From Cavia porcellus (Eukaryota > Chordata > Mammalia > Rodentia > Caviidae), in the NCBI RefSeq assembly GCF_034190915.1, contig NW_026947514.1, positions 2,935,701 through 2,999,700 of the forward strand: a DNA stretch of 64,000 bases, given 5' to 3'. The notes beneath the pieces are model-generated. The model searched no databases. It was not told the origin of the DNA and saw only the letters and a program-made list of their open reading frames with translations. Made by a program: the position numbers and the translations under genes. Below, piece after piece: positions 1 through 8,570 of this stretch (position 1 is its first letter; each line of letters opens with the position of its first letter).

Positions 1-575
1 GTTTTTGTTTCTTTGAATCCATTCTGTCTCTGTCTTTTAGTTACAGTGTAGAGTTAATGAATTCTTAAAGCACTTTTTATATGATTGCCCTCAGGGCTAC
101 CGTTCGTTTGGTGGTTTTTACTTTCCCAATAGGCTTCCCCCCTCTCCTTTTCCTGTCGGTCTTCCTTTAGACTATATGAACTTTTTAGAATTTCATTTTC
201 TCTATTGACTTTCAGATATTTATCTTTGCGAAACATTATAGCACACACCCTTTACACCCGCTTGTCTTTGCGCGGTAGTTATTGTGTGTATCACGTTATA
301 ATTCCAAACAGATGGTGCTATTTTTGTCATAGGAATAGTTACACACATTTTCAATCAATTAAAAAGAAAAATAATTTTCATAGTTATCCAGATAAATCCC
401 ATACCCACCGTTTCCAGTGATGTCCCTTTTCCTAGATGACCGGATTCTGAGGTGGGATTATCATTTTTTAAAGTGAAAAGCTTCTCCTAACATTTCGAAG
501 CGGACACCTGTCAATGAATTCCAGTTATCTTTGATCTGAAATTATATTTGTTTGTCTTAGTTCTTAGAAGATGCA
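1..575 (-). mobile_element. Ancient LINE-1 fragment (L1M-like), antisense
   Basis: T-rich + strand text resembles, in order, the antisense of the L1M ORF1-proximal region. The landmarks are the 'ctctgtctttta' block near the start, the 'ctattgacttt' block near 200, and the 'cctaacattt...caatgaattc' and 'tttgtttgtctta' blocks at 490-560. No ORF survives. It continues left of the window. Family recognition is from memory and divergence is high, so the boundaries are approximate. Confidence 0.55.
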
Positions 576-796
576 CTCAGCGACACGGAGGCCTGGGTTC
601 AGAGCGAGCCTTTGGTGTGGAGCTGCAGGGTGGCAGCAGAGGCTGCGGCCTGGGTCATGGTGAGCTGTGGGCTCCCTGCCTTGCTGGCCCCCACGTGTGC
701 GTGTGATGATCCGTTTTCCCCTGGCTGCGTATCAGGGTCTCACGTCTGGCTGTGGGTGACTTGGGACGGTTTCCAGGATGCTGATCCTTAATTTTC

Positions 797-910
797 TTTT
801 CTTTTTTTTTTGTGGTCTTTTTTTTCGTTTTTATTGGTACCGGGGATCAAACTCACGACTGCCTGCTTACAAGGCAGGTGCTTTTGCTGCTGAGCTAAAT
901 CCCCAGCCCC
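797..910 (-). mobile_element. ID-type SINE (tRNA-derived), antisense
   Basis: Read on the minus strand this is a tRNA-derived SINE: GGGGATTTAGCTCAGC head (Pol III A box), a B-box-like GAGTTTGATCC, a GGTACC end and an A-rich tail (the T-rich run 797-835 on the + strand). It is flanked by an imperfect direct repeat, 783-796 and 911-924, which fits a target-site duplication. The anticodon-loop region differs from the muroid ID consensus. It is a retroposon, not a functional tRNA gene. Confidence 0.9.
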
Positions 911-1004
911 GACCCTTAATTTCCAAGTCCTCTTTTTCCTTTCTCTCCTCCCACAAAGCGCACTGAGGAGAGATTTGTCCCACAGGCCTCTGAGGCGCTG
1001 TCAA

Positions 1005-1100
1005 TTTTTTTTTTTTTTTTTTTTTGGTACCAGGGATCGAACTCATGACCTTGTGCTTGCCAGGCAGGTGCTTACACCACTATGCTAAATGCCCGGCCCA
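1005..1100 (-). mobile_element. ID-type SINE, antisense
   Basis: This is a second ID element in the same orientation about 95 bp from the first. A poly(T) run (1005-1025, the antisense tail) precedes GGTACCAGGGATCGAACTC and the body ends GCTAAATGCCCGGCCC. A roughly 15-bp near-identical direct repeat (995-1009 and 1101-1115) brackets it, so it inserted independently. The long homogeneous tail and good B box suggest it is younger than the surrounding L1. Confidence 0.92.
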
Positions 1101-1324
1101 GCTCTGTTAATTTTTAAATACTTCTGTGTGTACTTTTCAGATTGGATAACTTCTGTTTGCCTATTTTCAAGGTCATAAACCCTTAGGCTTTGTTATGTTA
1201 CTGAGTCTATAGGCGACATTTATTTCCCATGTGTATTTTTATTTATTTGACATTTTTATCAGCCCATGTCTGCAGCAAACAATGATTATGTTCATCGTGG
1301 GGTTGGTAACAGGTGTGTTGTATT

Positions 1325-1600
1325 TTTAAAGACTTAATTTTTACCGCAGCATTAGGTTCACAGCAAAATTGAGAGGAAAGTACAGAGCTCTCCCACAGAC
1401 CACGTGGTCCCCCAGTGCAGAGTCTTTCTGGTAGCATCCACCAATTCCTCACCAAGGTGTCACTGTCAACAGCCAAGTTTACAGGGACACGGCATCATCA
1501 CTAGGGCTAAGCTAACATTAAGGTTCACCCTTGTGTGTGGTCTGTGGACCTGAAAGTGACATACGCCCAGCAGCATAGTATCATTTTATATATACATTAT
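1325..1600 (-). mobile_element. Ancient L1 3'UTR-like fragment, antisense
   Basis: The stretch around 1340-1400 (taggttcacagcaaaattga, then gaggaaagtacagag) matches the well-known antisense 3'-end text of old mammalian L1 families. It is followed by decayed sequence through the 'attaaggttcaccctt' block near 1516-1533. No coding potential is seen. A related shorter piece lies near 21275. Confidence 0.6.
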
Positions 1601-1672
1601 ATATAATATATGATAGCATTTATATTATATGTAATATGTGGTATCATATATAATATATATTACATATAATTT
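1585..1672. repeat. AT-rich low-complexity tract
   Basis: Irregular alternation of TATA and ATAT blocks with several short palindromes. This is simple low-complexity DNA inside or next to old L1 sequence. Confidence 0.8.
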
Positions 1673-1689
1673 TGATGCTATAGGATTTT

Positions 1690-2300
1690 TCATTGACTCT
1701 TTTTTATAGTTTCTCTTTACCTGATAACATCTCTTGTCTTTACACGGAGGGAATATTTTCATTTCTATCCCTGCTTTTAAATCTTTATCTTACAATTTCA
1801 AAATCTGGATGCTTTGAAATTGGTCTCCATTTATCATATTTTTTCCTCTGGGTAAATCGTATTTTCTTCTTTCTTCTACGTTGTGTAATTTTAGATTGTG
1901 TCCTGGACATTAGGAATGCCATCTGGATTCTGTTACAGTTCTCTAAAGTCTGTTGATTTTGTAAAAACCAGACTGTTACTTGGTTGGACTCACACTGAGA
2001 ACTGTCTCATGAAGCAGCTTAAATCTTAGGACAGTCCTTCACTCTGAGTGTCACTGTTCTGAACTCAATTAAAAAATGATGCCATTTTTGTCACCGCTGA
2101 AAATCCCAGTGGGCAGTACAGTCAGGTGTTTGCTGGTGAATTCGGGCCTCCCTGCCTGGCTTTCCCCACCCTAGAAACGTAACTCCCCTCTCCAGTGCCC
2201 GTGGTCGCCTTGGACTCTGTCCTTGGGCTTGTCAGGCTAGAAAATCCATCCGTTTTCTTTTCTATATTTAGCTACCTGTGGGGCTGATAACTAACTTGCT
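1690..2300 (-). mobile_element. Probable ancient L1/HAL1-related sequence
   Basis: The stretch 1780-1960 (the 'cttacaatttcaaaatctgga' region, then 'ttagattgtgtcctggacat', then 'tctggattctgtta') resembles text I associate with the antisense 5' part of old L1M/HAL1 elements. An 87-codon open frame here (1693-1956) has no recognisable domain. Orientation and family are uncertain. Confidence 0.4.
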
Positions 2301-2500
2301 CTCAGGCTAAAGTCTATACAATTGGGAATTTTACTCGGTGTCATATTTAATGTACCAAGTATTAACTTTCCTCCAAAACCTGCCTGCTTGTTCTTCACCC
2401 TGTCAATAGAACAGAAAACTTTTATTTTGAGTTAATCATTTTCTCAAGGAGGGTTGGATCTAGGGAGAGCTTCCCAGATCGTGGGAAAATGATTCCACAC

Positions 2501-2693
2501 TTTTTTTTCTCTTTTCTTTTCTTTTTTCACCCCTCCCTTCCCCTCCCCTCCCCTCCCCTCCCCTCCCCTCCACTTCCCTTCCCTTCCCTTCCCTTCCCTT
2601 CCCTTCCCTTCCCTTTCCTTCCCTTCTTCCCTTCTTCTTCTCCTTTCCTTTCTTCTCTTCCTCTCTCTCTCCTTCTCTTTCTCTCTTTCTTTC
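2501..2693. repeat. Polypyrimidine microsatellite, mainly (CCCTT)n and (CCCCT)n
   Basis: About 190 bp almost purely C and T on the + strand: (CCCCT)n around 2530-2570, (CCCTT)n around 2572-2625, then CTTTC/CTCT mixtures. It abuts the antisense B1-dID exactly where that element's A-rich tail should be, so it probably grew from the tail. The apparent reading frames through it on both strands are artefacts. Confidence 0.95.
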
Positions 2694-2842
2694 TGGCACT
2701 AGGCATTGAACCCAGCGTCTTTAGACTGAGCCAATTCCTGAACCATTGTCTTGCTAAATCCTTAAGTTGCCCAGGCATGGCTCAAACTTGTGATATTCCT
2801 GCTCAGCCTCCTAGAGTACCGTTCTTACAGGTGTGAGACCCT
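2693..2842 (-). mobile_element. B1-dID composite SINE, antisense
   Basis: From left to right the + strand shows an ID half (GGCACTAGGCATTGAACCC), then a B1 half (ttgctaaatc, aagttgcccaggcatggctc, gctcagcctcctagag, ttacaggtgtgagac). On the minus strand this is B1, linker, ID, tail, the B1-dID order. It is diverged and several bases are lost from the ID half. Confidence 0.85.
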
Positions 2843-2865
2843 GGATTTTTTTTAAATGTTGAGTT

Positions 2866-2928
2866 GGATGTTCTGTAGCTAGGTGTGAAGGCCTTGGACT
2901 CAGTCTCTAGTATCAAAAGAAAAAAAAT
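2866..2928 (+). mobile_element. Possible 3' part of an ID-type SINE
   Basis: GTGTGAAGGCCTTGGACTCA followed by a short A-rich run resembles the ID 3' half and tail. The 5' half with the A box is not recognisable, so this is either an old truncated copy or chance. Confidence 0.35.
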
Positions 2929-3059
2929 GGCTAAACCTAAATCAAGGTCAAGTGAAGAGTTCAAGATGCCACTGAACCAATTTGGCTGAATCCTGGCTCA
3001 CTTTGAGTTTTTTAAAGAAACACATAAAATGAAAAAAATTACAGAGACTTCTCTTGCTT

Positions 3060-3290
3060 AGTAAATTTTTATTGAGTTATGCATTATGATAAAATTATAA
3101 GCATTGCCCATATCATAAAATTGTTTTTAAAGCACAGCTTTTAATACCTATATACAGTCCCATATTAATGTATTCAACTATTTCTTCACTGTAAATTTAG
3201 GTTGTTTCCATAGTTTTGGCCAGTATCAGTTACTATTACAGGAAACATCTTGTGCATAGATCTTTGATGAGGATCTGATTGCAGGAGGAA
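3060..3290 (-). mobile_element. Ancient L1 3'-end fragment, antisense
   Basis: The order of landmarks (tttttattgagtta, then a short region ending 'cccatattaatgtattcaac', 'aggttgtttccatagttttgg', 'catcttgtgcatagatc') follows the antisense 3' end of old L1M elements. A later piece of the same kind may lie at 3925-4130. Confidence 0.55.
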
Positions 3291-3924
3291 TCTTAACCCT
3301 TCCTGCCCTGAGATGCCTCTCTAGGCCACTAACTTGCCCTGGCCTCTGATGCTGAACGGAACGCTCTCTCTCTCTCTCACTTGCAGAGACACCAAGAGCA
3401 AGTTAAATGTGCGTGTTCCCAAACCTGCGTGTGTGCTGGTTTTCATTGTGCTAGAAAGTGAGAAAGGGAGAGAAAAAAGAGGGCACTGTTCTTCTTTCCT
3501 ATAAACATGAAGTTGGATGCTCTGAGGGAGGAGTTGATAAAGTGAAACAGTAATAAAATCGCTACAAAATTAGGTTATAGGCCAGGCAATCACGAACAAT
3601 TCGAGAAAAATCACATGGCAAAATACAGAAAGAGTCTACTTTTGGCTTGCTTTCCAAATAACTGTAAGTTTAAGGAGACCAAAACTCAAAATTAGTAACA
3701 TGTGTTACGTAGGGGTGTGATGTATGTGAGAGACATTGTAGGACTCAGCTGGAGAATCCACGCTTGGAGGAAGGCCTTGGTCTCCACCGCAAGATCCATG
3801 AATGAATCCATCTTCTATATTGTAAATTATGATAAAATGTCACTATTCGTGCCATTGTGTAACTGACCTTTCAATGAATTAATCAGATCACCTGAATTTT
3901 GATCCTAAAAGCATGAGAAAAAGA

Positions 3925-4130
3925 GACCTTAATTTTATTTCCTTAGGATAGAGTCTTAGAAATGATATTACTATTTGAAAATTATTAATCCATATTACCT
4001 AATTTCCCACTTTAATTGCATTTCCCCGGGATAGATCCTAGAAATGTAATTACTGAGTATTTTTAAGTCTATCAGTCTGTAGTACCTAATTTCCCAGGAG
4101 GGAGATTGTATAAATTTATGTTCTCAATTA
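3925..4130 (-). mobile_element. Ancient L1-like fragment with internal repeat
   Basis: TTCCTTAGGATAGAGTCTTAGAAATGATATTAC is close to the classic 'aggataaattcctagaagt' motif of antisense L1M 3' ends. A second diverged copy of the same block (gggatagatcctagaaatg) starts about 80-90 bp downstream, and both copies end in 'acctaatttccca'. This suggests either a local duplication or two overlapping fragments. Confidence 0.45.
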
Positions 4131-4590
4131 AGGCTGTTTCTTAAATTTTAAAATTTATATGCGAGCCTCTGCTGCCTTCTCTCCAGCTTCAATCAGCAGT
4201 CGCATGGTGGACTCAAGAGCCTTGGGCGTGAACCTTTAAAAAAGGCGCAATTCCTTTTCTGTCAGTGCCAGCTTTTTGAGACGCTTCTCTGCAAAATAAA
4301 ATCCCAACTATAAAAGCACTTGGGATTGTTTGCCAGACACACCCAAAATTCTGTCGACCACTTTATAATATTTGGGTGATCAGAATGCTTTTGTTTTTTA
4401 ATGCCAGAAGGTACCACAGGGATTAGCTTATTAAAATTTCCCCTTTACAAATTGCACCTGGAAAGAGGAGCCATGCAAAGTGACTTTTCTTGGCTGCCGG
4501 TCCCACGCAGCTCTTCCGTGTGCATCACTGCCCTTGCCACAGGACGCTTCTCACGGGGTGGTTGAGCAGCGTTATCAGATCGAGTCCATC
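4130..4590. other. Non-repeat AT-rich sequence, no gene seen
   Basis: No SINE, L1 or LTR hallmarks and no plausible ORF. There are several runs such as aaaaggcgcaattcc and an AT-rich stretch at 4290-4440. It may be conserved non-coding DNA; nothing functional can be claimed from sequence alone. Confidence 0.3.
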
Positions 4591-4594
4591 CTAT

Positions 4595-4770
4595 GAGCTA
4601 ACGTTTTCTGAATGCTGAAATGCGCCAGGTGCTGTTGGACGCGCTTACCTGGGCCCAATTATCTCATTATCCCACGTAAACTGCATAATGGCTCTGCCAG
4701 GTCCGTGTCACAGATAGGCACGCAGCCCTGAGCCAGGCCCTGGTTTACAGCCGGTAGGCGTGGAGTCGGA
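4595..4770 (+). mobile_element. MIR-like SINE remnant
   Basis: The stretch TGCGCCAGGTGCTGTTGGAC, then 'attatctcattatccca', then 'cagataggcacgcag', then 'gccaggccctggtttaca' follows the order of MIR core landmarks (gtgccaggcactgt, ttatctcatt, acagatgagg, cccagg). It is very diverged, as expected for an ancient mammalian repeat. Confidence 0.45.
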
Positions 4771-5495
4771 CCGGTTGTCACAGCCGCCCCAGAGCGCGGA
4801 TTCCTGCACATCCTGCAGGAGCTGGCTCGCTGGGTGTGGGGGAAAGCAGCCTCGCTTCATGCCTGATCGAACCCAGGCGCTTGTAGACGTCTTACTGACT
4901 TAAGGAGACTGATCCTCGCCATCTCGCTTCCAGTTTGAGGAAGCCAGTGTCGGGTAAATTGAGTGCCTGGCCTCAGGACACAGCTCGGAGTTAACAAAGC
5001 CGGAAGCCAAGCCAAGACCCGCTAAGGCTCAGTTACAAAACAGACTGCGGCGTCTCCCAGACCAGAGGGCCTTGGCATTTTGGCCGTGCTCGGAATTACC
5101 CAGGGAGGGTTAAACATGCTTGTGTTTGGGTCGCACTCCCAGGGTTTCTGATTTTATTGAGGGGTGGGGGGTGGGCAGCTCCGCCTCAGGATTTAAAGAT
5201 TCTCCCAGGGATGATGAGACTGCCCACTGCCAAGATTGCAGATGGTTTGGGTCCTATCCTGTTATTTTATTTCTTTAGCCAAAAATGGGAGCGGGATGAA
5301 ATCACATCAGTAGAAGGCTTATCTTCAACAGTGTTTCTGTGGCAAACTGCTGCCAGCCCGTTTTAGAATGACTGACTCCTATCCCTCCACGCTTTTGGAA
5401 GTGGGAGGTGACGTCAAAGCGTGCCCTCGGCCACGCCCCACCGGAAGGGGCGGGCACAACCCTCGGCACCGCCCCCCAGCTTCCGGTGGAGCCCA
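4771..5495. other. Unique intergenic sequence
   Basis: GC-moderate DNA with no recognised repeat. Short open frames at 5157-5366 and 5408-5659 have no domain, signal peptide or codon pattern that would support a gene. Confidence 0.4.
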
Positions 5496-5499
5496 GAAT

Positions 5500-5735
5500 T
5501 TCTGGGCTTGTGTTGTCACTGCGCGCTTGCTCTGTTGACTCACAGTCTTCTTCCCTGTGTCTGTCTCGCCTGCTTAGCAGTCATGCAATCAGGACTCAGC
5601 CTATCCAAGATGACCTCATCTTAGCTAATGGATTCTGTAATGATCCTATTTCCAAATAAAGTGCATTCAGAAACATGAATTGTGCGTGTGTGTGTGGGGG
5701 GGGGAGGAGTGGGGGGTGTACACTATTGCAGGGGT
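5500..5735 (-). mobile_element. MLT1-type LTR fragment, antisense
   Basis: The order 'ccaagatgacctcatcttag', 'taatggattctgtaatg', 'cctatttccaaataaagtg', 'cattcagaaacatgaattgt' is the reverse of the 5' half of MaLR MLT1 LTRs. The G-rich run at 5696-5716 sits where MLT1 has its CCCCCCA block and is expanded here. The LTR 3' end is degraded to the left. Confidence 0.6.
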
Positions 5736-5739
5736 ACCG

Positions 5740-8425
5740 ACAGAAAAGTAATAATGAAGTATTGAAGAACACAGGACTCTAGGAGTGGTGAAGGTGAAAT
5801 ATTTGATTTTTAGCGCTGCCTATTTTTGTAGAAAGGCTTGATAGCAATACGCAGGCCTAGCTCACATGTCCTTATAGCTCGACACTCTTGGGGGTGTGCT
5901 CAGGAATACAGAGACCCCAGGGGTAGGTAGAAGGCTGAACTCCTTCCCTAGGTGGGGCAATGCTATTCTTCCCAATGGGGAGCTTTTGGAGCACAAACTG
6001 CTTCCCATCCTCCAACGATAAGCTGACCCATGAAACCTACAGCCTTTTGCCGGTCACCAGAGAGCGCCACCATCTCCCAAATGCGGTGTGTAAGCTTTTG
6101 TGCATCAACGCAGTGAACACTGGGAGCTTTGTTTGGAGACTGTCATTTTATCCAAACATCTGCTTTTTTTTTCCTATAATGAAACCTCCACAAAAGTTTG
6201 AAAACGGGATAATCTGATTCTTTAAAGGACATAAGCAGGTCCAAATGAAATGACCAGAACTCGGCCTTTGTTTATTAGTTTTCCCTACAATTCATAAAAA
6301 ATGCCCGGTGCGAACAACATCATTGCTTTCTTGGACTCTGGCTCGGTCTTGGGAAGGCTGGCTACCCAGTTGCTTCTGTCTCTAATTAATTTTGATAGTC
6401 GAGCTGCGTTACATCTTGAAGAGCTCATCGCTTCTGTTTTGGAAATACATTGTTGGATTTAGTAGTAAGAAACAGTCAGTCGCCTCTGAGAGTGCCATCG
6501 GCCCCTCTTCCCTGTCCCTAAGTCCAGCATCACCTGCATTAAAAAGTTTTTTGCAGACCCTGTTTGTGATCCATCTGCTGACCCTGGGTGGCGTCACCCC
6601 TGGGATGTGTGTACCCTGGGAGGTACACATATCATCCCTTAGGTTGGTAACTAACCCAGGACAAGCAAGGTAAGGGATACAGAAGCAGTGTATTCCCCTG
6701 TCCCGCCACCCCCAAACTCTGTGAGTCTTTATAAAGTCTCAATAGCAACACTTATACACGTTCTTAAACAATAAATCTCTGTTTCCATTTGGAGAGAAAT
6801 CCTGGCTTTTCTGTCTTAATTCTGGCTTCCTTAAGAAGGTTAAAGTTGGATCTCAGTCGTATTCAGCTGAGTCCTTAGGCAAAAACTACAAGAGAGGGGA
6901 CCATTTATTTCTTGGTACGGGCCGCAGAATCGAATCTTCAGAGCTTGCCAGATGATGTTATTGTGCACAGGCGCTGGCTGGAGTGGAAGCACAGAAACAT
7001 GAGCTGGTTACTGTGTGTGAGCCGGGACCCGATGAAGACTTTGTCAGCTACCGTGCTGGGAGGATGGGGCATGTTGCCATGGCTCACAAGCCTGTTCTTG
7101 ATGTTGCTCGGCTCCCCAGTTAATATGCATTATTAAGAGTAACCATAAATACTTAATAAGCTATAATTTATTGTGGAGTTTCAAAGTGCTTACCCGTTGA
7201 AGATGACAGTGTGCTGGCGTTGAGGAAAGCTCGCTGTCTCCCCGGGAGCCACAGAACGATCACCCAGTCATCCCATAGAGTATTGATTAGCCGGTGCAAC
7301 ATGGCATAGAAAAACCCTATCGTGGTATTTGTGCTGCTATTCATTTAGTGAATTCATAAGAGATCAACATTCGCGAACTGGAAAAGTGAAGTATCTGTGT
7401 GTCTAAAACACGACTTCCGTTCTCTGGAGGCCAAACAAGATGCCAAACCCATCACGCCCAGAAGGGTTGGAAAACAGACTCTGAAGTGACATTCATTTGA
7501 ATTCGGCTGGTTCCAACCAGCGAGGTCATTTGCTGGTCAGCAGAATTGGTAAATATTAAAAGCCTGGCGTCTGCAGAAATGGTCTTGATAAGTCCTAGGA
7601 TGAGCCTTGGAGGTGGCCCCCTGGACATCGTGGAGTGCAGGCAGGTGAGCTTAGGACACTGCTGGGCAGGGTGCCTGGCTCTGCTCTGACCCTGGGCAGA
7701 CTGTGGACAGCGCCTGCTTGGACACACCAAGGCTGGATGGAAAACACCAATTTGTATGACAGTCTGGCTCTTTCTCACTGATGGTGAGCATCCTCTGGGG
7801 CAGGGCGATTAGCCCAGCGACTGTGTGAAATGCTTTGCTCTTGCAGGTGAGTGGTGGTCAAGTGTGGGGTGAACACGAAGGGCTTGGGGTCAGAGCCTTG
7901 TTTTGGAGCCATCTGTTCTTACTTTTGGTCCTGGGTTGGTCAGAGCTCTAAGGAAGCCGTATTTAGTTTTAGTTTCTTTGTGATCCTAGGCATAGGGCAG
8001 GAGGGACAGAGCTGGAACCCACCTTTCTGTGTCCCATCACTCCCGGGAAGGACTCCCAAAAGCTTATGTGGATTCTAGGCCTGCTCTTGATCTGGTCACT
8101 GCTCAGGGAACTGCACTGTAAGAAGCTGGCCCACTTCCCAAGAAAGATGCCCCAAGACTGGTTTCATTGCTGGGACAGATCTGGTCTTCCTAGCCTTGGT
8201 TTTAGTGACATCTTGAGGCGTCGTCATCAAGTCAAAGCAGCTTCCTAACTAATTTTGACTTCCTTATGGAAATCCCTGCGCTTTTGAGGGAGATGTGCAT
8301 CCTCAGTAGATGGGAACACATCGTGGGGTTGCAGGAACTAGCAAGGGCTTCTGTGGCAGATGCTCTGCTTGGATTTTCACAGGGGCTGCTCAGCACTGTG
8401 GGACCAGAAGGAGCCCTGCTAGCTC
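5740..8425. other. Long repeat-poor stretch with candidate conserved non-coding DNA
   Basis: Nearly 2.7 kb without a recognisable transposon. Parts are AT-rich with homeodomain-like TAAT cores, for example 6380-6400 (ctctaattaattttgatagt) and 7120-7180 (gttaatatgcattattaaga, acttaataagctataattta). ORFs such as 7452-7778 (minus) and 7851-8078 (plus) show no domain. Scarcity of repeats in a repeat-rich window can reflect constraint, but alignment is needed. Confidence 0.4.
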
Positions 8426-8429
8426 AGAG

Positions 8430-8570
8430 CTGGACTGGATCCCTGGTTCTGTCACTATTTGTGCCTTGGTTTCCTCTTTAGTGAATGTAACACTGCACAC
8501 CCAAAGAATCAAGAAGGCTCATAAAGGAAGCACCTAGAAAGTTCTGGAACATAGTAGGTGCTTTAGCGAA
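8430..8570 (-). mobile_element. MIR SINE, antisense
   Basis: GCTGGACTGGATCCCTGGTT, then 'gtgccttggtttcctctttagtg', then 'gaacatagtaggtgcttta' match the antisense MIR order (description of tract, cctcagtttcctcatctgt, ggcacatagtaggtgctca). Moderately diverged, non-coding. Confidence 0.75.

Noticed and set aside
797..1100. tRNA-like sequences with A and B boxes
   Set aside because: They have SINE tails, target duplications and no cloverleaf-forming acceptor stem, so they are ID retroposons, not tRNA genes. The same holds for 57598-57694.
2460..2836. Arg/Glu/Gly-rich and Pro/Ser/Leu-rich frames
   Set aside because: Translation of a pyrimidine microsatellite and an antisense SINE; not genes.
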